From: Sedimentibacter acidaminivorans
GTDB lineage: Bacteria > Bacillota > Clostridia > Tissierellales > Sedimentibacteraceae
NCBI RefSeq assembly: GCF_017873955.1
Contig: NZ_JAGGKS010000004.1
Coordinates: 243,944 to 307,943, forward strand
Direction: 5' to 3'
DNA: 64,000 bases
In this document: one piece after another, positions 44,179 to 51,985 of the stretch
Position numbering within the stretch: position 1 is the first letter of the stretch
How the letters are laid out: each line of letters starts with the position of its first letter
Notes under the pieces: generated by a model
Seen by the model: the letters and a program-made list of their open reading frames with translations, nothing else
Told to the model about the DNA's origin: nothing
Database searches by the model: none
Translations under genes and position numbers: made by a program

Positions 44179-44820
44179 CTACCCTCTATTTCTTGCTATT
44201 AACTTATTTATATGTCTGCCTTCTTCAGCGAATTTTTCTTCATATTCAGTCATAATATTTTCTTCATTGTACGGGCTATTATGCAAATCTCTATTTACCA
44301 TAATTAAATCCCAATTATCTTCTTGAAACTGTAAAACAGAATATTCAAACAGGTCATCATTATCTGTTTTCATATGTATTTCACCATTTTTAGTTAAAAC
44401 CGACCTATAGACATCAAGAAAATTTTTGTGTGTCATCCTTCTTTTATAATGGGATGGCTTTGGCCATGGGTCTGAAAAGTTTAAATAAATTCTTTCAATT
44501 GAGTTTGGAAAGAAAACATCTTTTATAATATCTCCATTTGAATATACTATATAATAATTGTCCGGGTCATTTTCAAAAACAGACTTTGCACACCTATATG
44601 CAACTTTAACACTTTTTTCAAAACCTATATAATTTATATTTGGATTTTTAAGTGCTGTTTCCCTCAAAAATTTACCTTTTCCACATCCAAGCTCAACATG
44701 TAATGGATTATTATTTTTAAATACATCATTTAACTTATAGCTCATTTTTTCCGGTTCAGTAATTGCTTTATCATGTTGTTGTAAATATTCATACTGTCCA
44801 GGTACATATCTTAATCTCAT
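44179..44820 (-). CDS. trmB: tRNA (guanine-46-N7)-methyltransferase
   Basis: This 213-residue SAM-dependent methyltransferase makes m7G46 in tRNA. It has the SAM motif HVELGCGKGKFLRETA (about residues 36-51), IGFEKSVKVAYRCAKSV, and the diagnostic NFSDPWPKPSHYKRRMTHKNFLD, whose DPWPK and KRR elements are typical of TrmB, followed by HMKTDNDDLFEYS and TEYEEKF near the C-terminus. GAGGAG precedes the ATG. It heads a short minus-strand operon with DUF1294 and ybaK. Confidence 0.96.
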   Translation of the reverse strand: MRLRYVPGQYEYLQQHDKAITEPEKMSYKLNDVFKNNNPLHVELGCGKGKFLRETALKNPNINYIGFEKSVKVAYRCAKSVFENDPDNYYIVYSNGDIIKDVFFPNSIERIYLNFSDPWPKPSHYKRRMTHKNFLDVYRSVLTKNGEIHMKTDNDDLFEYSVLQFQEDNWDLIMVNRDLHNSPYNEENIMTEYEEKFAEEGRHINKLIARNRG

Positions 44821-45014
44821 ATTTGCTCCTCACGTTTTATATTAGAATTTTACAACATTTTATGCATTTTAACAATGATAATTTTCGTTCAACTGCTTTT
44901 TATTAAGAAAACCCTTTTATCTATTGCATTTAGATAGAAAAGATAGTAATATATTTATTAATAGATAGTATATATTAATGACTTAGTTAACAAAAAATAA
45001 TTATGAGGTGAATA

Positions 45015-45551
45015 ATGGATTTTTTATCAAGCTTATCAGGGCCAGTTTTATATTTTGTTATTTTCTTTGCAAAAATTATAGAAGTAACAATCTCAACTAT
45101 TAGATTAGTATACATAAATAAAGGTGAAAAAATAAAAGGTACTATTCTTGCATTTATTGAAATTTCAATTTGGCTTGTTGTTGTAAGCTCAGTTCTTACT
45201 AATATTGCAGAAGACCCTATGAAAGCATTTGTATACGCTGCTGCTTTTTCATTAGGTAATTACATAGGAATTACAATTGAATCTAAAATAGCTGTTGGCC
45301 TTGCTTCCATTCAAGCAGTTGTAAATGAGGAATCAGGACAAATGTTAGCAGATGTTCTTAGAGAGCAAGGTTTTGGTGTAACAATAATTAATGGAAAGGG
45401 TAAAAACGACAGCAAGAAAAATTTATTATTTATTCAATTAAAAAGAAGAAGAATTAATGAAGCTATTAGTATTATAAAAGAAAATACACCTAATGCTTAC
45501 ATTTCAATAAATGACATTAAGTCAATGATGGGTGGTTTTGTAAAAAAATAA
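45015..45551 (+). CDS. UPF0316 (DUF2179/DUF5698) membrane protein
   Basis: This 178-residue protein has three N-terminal hydrophobic helices (about residues 8-90) and a soluble C-terminal DUF2179 domain of ferredoxin-like shape (about 98-175). The N-terminal FFAKIIEVTISTIRLVYINK and the central AFSLGNYIGITIESKIAVG match the UPF0316/YebE family. Family function is unknown; the domain also occurs in YitT proteins. GAGGTG precedes the ATG. It is monocistronic on the plus strand with a strong terminator, flanked by minus-strand genes on both sides. Confidence 0.88.
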   Translation: MDFLSSLSGPVLYFVIFFAKIIEVTISTIRLVYINKGEKIKGTILAFIEISIWLVVVSSVLTNIAEDPMKAFVYAAAFSLGNYIGITIESKIAVGLASIQAVVNEESGQMLADVLREQGFGVTIINGKGKNDSKKNLLFIQLKRRRINEAISIIKENTPNAYISINDIKSMMGGFVKK

Positions 45552-45573
45552 TAATATATCAATTAATGTAAAA

Positions 45574-45610
45574 TGCTGTCTCAATACTTACCAGAGACAG
45601 CACTTTTTTT
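45574..45610 (+). terminator. Terminator of the UPF0316 gene
   Basis: TGCTGTCTC (45574-45582) pairs perfectly with GAGACAGCA (45594-45602), followed by a seven-U run on the plus strand. Confidence 0.93.
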
Positions 45611-46106
45611 ATTCGTGAGATGACAAAATTTCTCCGTAAATCATTACATGATAGTCATTTTTCTTATAGCTTTTATCTAGAATATCTCTATTTAATAGCT
45701 CTGGATCGATTGATTGCTTGTAGTCTACTTTACATTCATAGTGATACTGGCAACCTTTTATGTAAGGTACATTAACTTTTTGACCATCTATCATTTCAAA
45801 CCCACATTTTTCTATTTTATTAACAGCTCTACCTGATTGAGTTCCACAAATTTTTAGTTCATCAGCAAACTCACCAGCCTTTGGTATACTAATTACAAAT
45901 TCATCTGAATTTTGTAATTGTTCATATGTATACCTCGAGTGTCTTACACCTATGATAATTGATGGTTTACCCCACATAAATCCAATATAACCCCAACCTA
46001 TTTGCATTGCATTAACATTACTTTCGCTTTTTGTCACTAAAAACGCTTTTCCACTTTTTATATTGCTTATAAACTCATTTGAATCTTTTAATAAATTGTT
46101 TTCCAT
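45609..46106 (-). CDS. Flavin reductase-like domain protein
   Basis: This 165-residue protein has the split-barrel FMN-binding fold of flavin reductases/flavoredoxins: NAMQIGWGYIGFMWGKPSIIIGV (begins about residue 31) holds the FMN phosphate loop, and RHSRYTYEQLQNSDEFVISIP follows, then CGTQSGRAVNKIEKCGFE. It probably binds FMN and reduces flavin or takes part in electron transfer; partners are not evident nearby. It is a single gene, with GGAGGT before the ATG, convergent with the UPF0316 gene. Confidence 0.87.
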   Translation of the reverse strand: MENNLLKDSNEFISNIKSGKAFLVTKSESNVNAMQIGWGYIGFMWGKPSIIIGVRHSRYTYEQLQNSDEFVISIPKAGEFADELKICGTQSGRAVNKIEKCGFEMIDGQKVNVPYIKGCQYHYECKVDYKQSIDPELLNRDILDKSYKKNDYHVMIYGEILSSHE

Positions 46107-46226
46107 ATATTTACCTCCAAATTTTAAATGATGACATATATATATGCCATCATTTAAATTATATTCTTTTCATTGATATTACATCTTCATAGTACTGTTT
46201 GTCAAACGAAGCTGTTTTTCTCATTT

Positions 46227-47417
46227 TTATTTTAATTTTCTTAATGCTGTTTCCATCCTATCCATTCCTTCTTTGATATTTTCTAAGGAATTAGAGTATG
46301 ATAAGCGCAAATTATCTGGTGCCACAAATGCTTCACCAGCCACTACTGCTATTCTGCACTCTTCCAGCAAATAATCCGACATATCCATAGAGTTTTTGAT
46401 TACATAATTTTTATATTTTTTACCATAAAAGCTATTAATATTTGGCATTACATAAAAAGCACCTTTTGGAATGCTACATGTTATACCTTCCATTGCATTT
46501 AATCTTTCCACTATGTATTTTCTTCTAATTGCAAACTCTTTTCTCATACTTTCTACAAACTCTTCTGTGTTTGCCAATGCTTCTATAGATGCATATTGAG
46601 CAGGCGCATTTGGACTCGTTGTTGTATGTCCCTGATAATCACTCATACCTTTTATAACATCTACTGGTCCAACTGCAAAACCAATCCTCCAGCCTGTCAT
46701 CGCATATGATTTTGAAACACCATTAATAGTTATTGTTTTATCTTTTATCTCTTTGGATAAAGCAGCCATACAACAATTGATGTTTCCATCATATACTAAC
46801 TTTTCATAAATCTCATCTGAAATTATATAAAAATTTTTTTCTACAGCTAAGTTTCCTAGTTTCTCCATATATTCTTTTTTATATACTGCTCCTGTAGGAT
46901 TATTAGGTGAGTTAATCAGAATAGCTACGGTTTTTTCAGTAACATGTGCTGATATCTTTTCAACATCTAAATCAAATCCATTTCTTTCATCCATATTAAC
47001 TAAAACTGGAGTTGCGCCAGTAAGTTTAATCATTTCTATATAGCTATTCCAGCATGGCACTGGTACTATCACTTCTTGACCTGGATTTACAATTGCCATT
47101 AATGCATTAATTAAAGACTGCTTTGCTCCAGCAGAAACAATTACATTTCTTACTGAATAATCAAGACCGTAGTCATTCTTAAACTTTTTACAGACCTCTT
47201 CTCTAAGCTCTAACATACCAGCCGCAGGAGTATATTTAGTGTATCCAAGCTGGTATGCTTCTTCTGCCTTTTTAATTATGTTTACTGGGGTATTAAAATC
47301 CGGTTCTCCAACATTAAAGCCTATAACTTCAATACCTTGTTTTTTTAAATTTGCTATCTTTTCAGATTGTGCTAATGTCACTGATGGAATTATCTTCATA
47401 ACCCTTTTACTAATCAT
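46227..47417 (-). CDS. PLP-dependent aminotransferase, class I (aspartate/diaminopimelate type)
   Basis: This 396-residue fold-type-I aminotransferase has FNVGEPDFNTP near residue 34, KYTPAAGMLELREEV, NSPNNPTGAVY, SDEIYE, the PLP lysine K236 in INGVSKSYAMTGWRIGF, and a C-terminal Arg in NLRLSYS that binds the substrate carboxylate. The start at 47417 follows GGGGTG; an ATG at 47429 is too close to that site. It lies just downstream of lysC, dapH, dapB and dapA on the same strand. It may therefore supply the N-acetyl-L,L-diaminopimelate aminotransferase step needed by the DapH branch, or be aspartate aminotransferase. Confidence 0.88.
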   Translation of the reverse strand: MISKRVMKIIPSVTLAQSEKIANLKKQGIEVIGFNVGEPDFNTPVNIIKKAEEAYQLGYTKYTPAAGMLELREEVCKKFKNDYGLDYSVRNVIVSAGAKQSLINALMAIVNPGQEVIVPVPCWNSYIEMIKLTGATPVLVNMDERNGFDLDVEKISAHVTEKTVAILINSPNNPTGAVYKKEYMEKLGNLAVEKNFYIISDEIYEKLVYDGNINCCMAALSKEIKDKTITINGVSKSYAMTGWRIGFAVGPVDVIKGMSDYQGHTTTSPNAPAQYASIEALANTEEFVESMRKEFAIRRKYIVERLNAMEGITCSIPKGAFYVMPNINSFYGKKYKNYVIKNSMDMSDYLLEECRIAVVAGEAFVAPDNLRLSYSNSLENIKEGMDRMETALRKLK

Positions 47418-47483
47418 CGTACACCCCATATATTACATGTTAATTTCAAGATATTATTTTATTATTCTAGTTTCTATGCTATA

Positions 47484-48806
47484 TCAACAATTAACGAAAG
47501 CACCATATATAGCTTTTATTGCGATTTCAAAATCTTTATTTTCAACGCCTACAATAATATTAATTTCACTGGAACCTTGATCAATCATTCTAATGTTTAT
47601 ATTATTATTTCCGAGTGCTGAAAACACTTTGGCTGAAATACCTGGCCTAGAAGCCATATTAATACCAACCGTTGTTATAAGACTTAAATTATTGTTAACA
47701 TTAACAAAATCTGCTTTACATTTTAATTTTAATTCTTCTACAATTTCATGAGAAAACTTATCAACACATTCTGTAGGAAGTACAATTGAAAAGCTATCTA
47801 TACCAGATGGTATATGGTCAATACTAATACCTCTATCTTCAAATACTTCCAACGCTCTTTTTATAATTCCAACTTCATTTGCCATATGTTCTTTATGAAC
47901 ATAAAAAATTGTAAAATTCTTTTTACCAGCTATTCCTGTAATAATATAATCATTTTCACAACTTTCTTCTATTTGGTCGTTTCCAATTATTATAGTACCA
48001 GGATTTTCAGGTTCATTTGTATTTTTTATGTTTATCGGTATTCCTGCTTCCCTAACTGGAAAAATTGCTTCATCATGTAATACAGAAGCACCCATATAAG
48101 ACAGCTCTCTTAATTCTTGATATGTGATTCTTTTTATTTGCTTAGGATTTTTTACTATTCTAGGATCTGCCATTAAGAAACCTGAAACATCAGTCCAATT
48201 TTCATACATTTTTGCATTAACAGCACCAGCAACAATTGCCCCTGTAATATCTGATCCTCCTCTAGAAAATGTCTTTATACTTCCATCAGGATAAGATCCA
48301 TAAAACCCTGGTATTATTATTTTATCACAATCCTCTGTAAATTCTTTTATTTTCAAATTTGTTTTTTCAGAATTTACAGATCCATCATAATTAAAAAATA
48401 TTATGTCTTTAGCATCTATAAACTTACATCCTAAATAATCTGCTAATAGCAAGGCACTAAGATACTCTCCCCTGCTTACAATATAATCTTCATCACATTT
48501 ATTATCAAGGTTTTCTCTTATAATATCAAATTCCTGTTTCAAGTCAACAGACAAATTTAATTCGTATTTTATTGTTAAAAATCTATCTTCTATTATTTTA
48601 AATACAGGGTCATACGGAACAGAATATTTTGTATGTGCGTGTGTCAAGTACAATAAATCTGTTATCTTATTATCTTCTTTAAACCTTTTTCCCGGAGCTG
48701 ATACTACCACAAATTTTCTTTCATCGTTACTTATTACTATGTCATACACTTTTTTGAACTGCTTTGCGTCAGCTAAAGAAGTACCTCCAAATTTAGCAAC
48801 TATCAT
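47484..48806 (-). CDS. lysC: Aspartate kinase
   Basis: This 440-residue enzyme phosphorylates aspartate, the first step toward lysine, threonine and methionine. It has KFGGTSLADA (residues 5-14), SRGEYLSALLLADYLG, FSRGGSDITGAIVAGA (about 195-210), the SYMGASVLHDEAIFPV loop, and two ACT domains in the last 150 residues (ends with NNINIRMIDQGSSEINIIVG), the feedback site. An ATG at 48854 would add 16 residues but lacks a ribosome site; GGAGG precedes the ATG at 48806. It follows dapH by about 140 bases on the same strand and may be controlled by the upstream lysine riboswitch through read-through. Confidence 0.95.
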   Translation of the reverse strand: MIVAKFGGTSLADAKQFKKVYDIVISNDERKFVVVSAPGKRFKEDNKITDLLYLTHAHTKYSVPYDPVFKIIEDRFLTIKYELNLSVDLKQEFDIIRENLDNKCDEDYIVSRGEYLSALLLADYLGCKFIDAKDIIFFNYDGSVNSEKTNLKIKEFTEDCDKIIIPGFYGSYPDGSIKTFSRGGSDITGAIVAGAVNAKMYENWTDVSGFLMADPRIVKNPKQIKRITYQELRELSYMGASVLHDEAIFPVREAGIPINIKNTNEPENPGTIIIGNDQIEESCENDYIITGIAGKKNFTIFYVHKEHMANEVGIIKRALEVFEDRGISIDHIPSGIDSFSIVLPTECVDKFSHEIVEELKLKCKADFVNVNNNLSLITTVGINMASRPGISAKVFSALGNNNINIRMIDQGSSEINIIVGVENKDFEIAIKAIYGAFVNC

Positions 48807-48944
48807 TTTGTCCTCCAATTCTATATTATAACTTTTAAACAATATCATATACATAATTATTTGTCAACAGTTTTAATACAGATGTCTTTATATCGCGAAT
48901 AAATTAAAATACTATTCTTTAATTTAAATGCACACAAATTAAAT

Positions 48945-49643
48945 TTAACCTCTTAAATCATCCAAAAGTTTTGTTTTTTCAATAGTTCTATCATCTTTAT
49001 ACTTAATTATCTTTGCTGGGCTACCAGCAACTACAGCCATCTCTGGTACATCTTCCGTAACCACACTACCTGCTGCTACTACTGCACCCTTACACACTCT
49101 AACTCCTTCTAATATCACTGCATTAGCACCAATAAGCACATCATCTTCTATTATTACTGGTGTTTTACTTGGGGGTTCTAAAACTCCTGCAACAACTGCT
49201 CCAGCACCAACATGTACATTTTTACCTATTATCCCTCTAGCGCCAACAACAGCATTCATATCAATCATAGTTTTTTCACCAATTACAGCGCCTATATTAA
49301 TTACCGCTCCCATCATTATAACAGCATCTTTCTCTATTGTGACCATATCTCTTATAATTGCTCCAGGCTCAATTCTTGCTTGTACTTCATTGGTATTAAG
49401 CATTGGTATTGCAGAATTTCTTCTATCATATTCTATGTGAAAATCCACTATTTGTGAGTTGTCTGATAAAAGCCTTTTAGCTTCAGAATATTCACCAATG
49501 AGTATTGCCATTTCACCCGTTTTAAAAATTTTTAAATTATACTTTTCAGCATTGTTTATATTACCAGAAATATAAAGTTTAACAGGGGTTGATTTTTTTG
49601 CTTCTTTTATATATCTCCCAATCTCATAAGCATCTTGTAACAT
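48945..49643 (-). CDS. dapH: 2,3,4,5-tetrahydropyridine-2,6-dicarboxylate N-acetyltransferase
   Basis: This 232-residue left-handed beta-helix acyltransferase makes N-acetyl-2-amino-6-oxopimelate in the acetyl branch of lysine synthesis. It matches Bacillus subtilis DapH in plan and sequence: [12 protein letters not shown] near the start, [20 protein letters not shown], then hexapeptide repeats ([59 protein letters not shown]) and a closing [16 protein letters not shown] precedes the ATG. It sits between dapB and lysC. Confidence 0.95.
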   Translation of the reverse strand: MLQDAYEIGRYIKEAKKSTPVKLYISGNINNAEKYNLKIFKTGEMAILIGEYSEAKRLLSDNSQIVDFHIEYDRRNSAIPMLNTNEVQARIEPGAIIRDMVTIEKDAVIMMGAVINIGAVIGEKTMIDMNAVVGARGIIGKNVHVGAGAVVAGVLEPPSKTPVIIEDDVLIGANAVILEGVRVCKGAVVAAGSVVTEDVPEMAVVAGSPAKIIKYKDDRTIEKTKLLDDLRG

Positions 49644-49708
49644 TTTAATCCTCCTAATTTTTATATTTAATTTTCATCTTTGAAAGTCTTAATAATTTCA
49701 ATCCAATC

Positions 49709-50452
49709 TCAAGCTAGTCTTCTTAAACATTTAGAAGTTTCTCTTTCGTGAAATTTTTCATCAAATGTTTCATCATAGTTGTTGAAAATATCTTCTGTAG
49801 TGTAAAATCCAGCTGGTTTATTATAAAACTTCAAGGCAATATCTAAGGCTCCTCTTGCAAATATATTTTTTGAAAATGCTGTATGCTTAATTTCCAATGT
49901 TTCTCCATTTCCAGAAAATACAACAGTATGTTCGCCAGGTATTGTACCAGCTCTTAGTGCATGTGTTTCAATTTTATCTCTACCCGTAACTGATATAATA
50001 TCTTCTGCCAATGTTTTAGCAGTTCCACTTGGTGAATCAATCTTTTTGCTGTGATGTCTTTCAATAATATCTATGTCAAAACTATTTAGCTCAGCAGATA
50101 TATTTTTTAGTATTTTTCTAAATACATTTACACCAGGTGAAGTATTAGAGGATAACATTACAGGTATTTTTTTCCCAGCATTAATTATTTTATTCTTCTG
50201 CTCTAAATTATATCCCGTTGTACAAATTAAAAGAGCTGAATTTTTTTCGATATTATAATCTATAAGATAATCAATATTAGCAGGATTTGAAAAATCAATT
50301 ACTACATCAACCTTATCTTTAATATCTTCTCCCGTATTCCCATTTCTCGGCGATAGTGTTCCAACAAGTCTAATATTTTCATAAGTTTCTAATTCTCTCT
50401 TTATCACTTTACCCATAGCACCATTTATGCCACAAATTACTATATTTATCAT
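49709..50452 (-). CDS. dapB: 4-hydroxy-tetrahydrodipicolinate reductase
   Basis: This 247-residue enzyme reduces the DapA product with NAD(P)H. It has the nucleotide-binding GINGAMGK (residues 8-15), DVVIDFSNP, CTTGYN, SSNTSPGVNVF, and the substrate motif ERHHSKKIDSPSGTAKTL (about 137-154) with the catalytic His and Lys. The end (FYTTEDIF and a short tail) fits family length with a slight extension. It lies 24 bases downstream of dapA and 65 bases upstream of dapH in the lysine operon. Confidence 0.96.
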   Translation of the reverse strand: MINIVICGINGAMGKVIKRELETYENIRLVGTLSPRNGNTGEDIKDKVDVVIDFSNPANIDYLIDYNIEKNSALLICTTGYNLEQKNKIINAGKKIPVMLSSNTSPGVNVFRKILKNISAELNSFDIDIIERHHSKKIDSPSGTAKTLAEDIISVTGRDKIETHALRAGTIPGEHTVVFSGNGETLEIKHTAFSKNIFARGALDIALKFYNKPAGFYTTEDIFNNYDETFDEKFHERETSKCLRRLA

Positions 50453-50476
50453 TTATCTCATCCTTTCAGAAGTTTT

Positions 50477-51373
50477 CTAACATGTTTCACTTAAAGCACC
50501 TATTCCATATAATTGCATTTCATTAATGAGTTTATCTCTGTTTTCATTAGACATTCTGTAAAGAGGTGCTCTAACCTCAGAACTGCACATATTTAATATA
50601 CTCATAGCCTCTTTAACTGGAATCGGATTTGTTTCAATAAACAGTGCGTTAATTAATCCATTCATTGATAATTGAGCATTTCTTGCACAATCTACATCCC
50701 CATTAGCATAGTCATCTACCATTTTTTTTGTTTCTGATGGTAATATATTTGCAACAACAGAAATTACCCCATGACCGCCTAAGGACATCATAGGAATAAT
50801 CATATCATCATTACCTGAATAAACTAAGAAATCTTTAGGACAAATCCTAAGTATTTCTGCTACTTGACTAATATTTCCACTTGCTTCTTTAATTCCTATA
50901 ACATTATTTATTTTTGATAGTTCTAAGACAGTTTTTGGTTCGATATTCATTCCTGTCCTTCCTGGTACGTTATAAACAATTATCGGTAAAGTTGTACTTT
51001 TTGCAATCATTTTAAAATGATTTATAAGACCGCTCTGAGTGGTTTTATTATAGTAAGGTGTAACAATTAAAAGTCCATCTGCTCCTGATTCTTCACAAAA
51101 TTTTGATTTTTCAATTGCAGTTTTAGTACAATTGCTACCAGAACCCGCTATTACTGGAATTCTATGGTTAACTCTGTCTATTACAAACTTAATTACACTA
51201 TGATATTCATCATCTGTCATAGTTGATGCTTCCGATGTTGTTCCTGCTACAATTATTGAGCCCGAATGTTCAATATGCAAATCAACTAACTTTCCAAGGG
51301 TTTTATAGTCTATTTCTCCTTTTACAAATGGTGTCACCAATGCTACTCCACATCCTCTTACAATTTCATTCAT
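50477..51373 (-). CDS. dapA: 4-hydroxy-tetrahydrodipicolinate synthase
   Basis: This 298-residue aldolase condenses pyruvate with aspartate semialdehyde. It has GCGVALVTPFVKGEIDY near the start, AGTTSEASTMT (about residues 44-54), GADGLLIVTPYYNK with the catalytic Tyr, YNVPGRTGMNI, the Schiff-base lysine in GIKEASGNISQV, and YSGNDDMIIPMMSLGGHGVISVVAN. It is the first gene of the lysine operon, directly behind the lysine riboswitch, so it should be shut off when lysine is plentiful. GGAG precedes the ATG. Confidence 0.96.
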   Translation of the reverse strand: MNEIVRGCGVALVTPFVKGEIDYKTLGKLVDLHIEHSGSIIVAGTTSEASTMTDDEYHSVIKFVIDRVNHRIPVIAGSGSNCTKTAIEKSKFCEESGADGLLIVTPYYNKTTQSGLINHFKMIAKSTTLPIIVYNVPGRTGMNIEPKTVLELSKINNVIGIKEASGNISQVAEILRICPKDFLVYSGNDDMIIPMMSLGGHGVISVVANILPSETKKMVDDYANGDVDCARNAQLSMNGLINALFIETNPIPVKEAMSILNMCSSEVRAPLYRMSNENRDKLINEMQLYGIGALSETC

Positions 51374-51453
51374 GTCCTTATCTCCTCATTATTTAATATT
51401 CTTAAATAAATTCTATGCCGCTTACCATATTTTGTTAAAGTTAAAAAATGGTA

Positions 51454-51492
51454 TAAAAAAAGCGACATAAGAGCAAAAGGGCTCTCAGACGC
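51454..51492 (-). terminator. Riboswitch-controlled terminator before dapA
   Basis: GAGAGC pairs with GCTCTT, extended by GCG/CGC at the base, followed by seven U residues (51455-51461) on the minus strand. It is the expression platform of the lysine riboswitch. A second weak hairpin (ACCAT...ATGGT, about 51424-51452) lies between it and dapA. Confidence 0.8.
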
Positions 51493-51524
51493 AATTATAC
51501 AATAATAAAAACACTGAACCTTCT

Positions 51525-51690
51525 GCCCAGCATATTACAGCTCCTTTTTATAGAATTGGGAAGGCATCCTATAAAAACAGTATTACATCTATTAAATGTA
51601 AGCCCAGGAAGAAAATCTTCCTTCGGCGAATCACCCTTTCAAAGCATAGCTTCTACTCTTGATCTTCGCAACCTCTGTAATATACCCTAA
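51525..51690 (-). ncRNA. Lysine riboswitch (L box)
   Basis: On the minus strand the conserved L-box blocks appear in order: AGAGGTTGCGAAGATCAAG (near the 5' end), AGAGTA, GGGTGATTCGCCGAAG, CTGGGCTTACATTTAATAG, and the closing helix P1 formed by TATTACAG and CTGTAATA (3' arm about 51531-51540). Spacing and helices fit the five-helix lysine aptamer. It precedes an intrinsic terminator and dapA, so lysine binding should stop transcription of the dapA-dapB-dapH operon. Confidence 0.94.
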
Positions 51691-51710
51691 CGAAATATTT
51701 AATTTTGTTA

Positions 51711-51739
51711 ATTATAGCCCCCATACAATTATATGTCAA
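51711..51739 (-). promoter_or_regulatory. Promoter of the lysine operon
   Basis: A near-perfect sigma-A promoter on the minus strand: TTGACA (51739-51734), 17-base spacer, TATAAT (51716-51711). It starts transcription just before the lysine aptamer. Confidence 0.85.
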
Positions 51740-51985
51740 GAGTAATTTGCCTTTTTATATGATTCTATTAAGTTTATGTTACAATAAGAAGTTTTTAATG
51801 ATTTTTTAAGAAAGATATATTATAATCAACTAATGCACAATAATTATAATTTTAAGTATTTATTTATCAATTTGTTAAAAATATTAAAATTCTACACATA
51901 ATATAGATTTTATATGTTAAATTTGACTATGAATAAAATCCTAATCAAGATGATATATTAAAAAGTAATTCAAGGAGATGATTTA

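Noticed and set aside
51840..51985. CtsR operator or clear promoter upstream of clpE
   Set aside because: A TTTGACTATGA stretch resembles half a CtsR repeat, but the required direct repeat is missing. -35/-10 candidates here are all poor in spacing or sequence.
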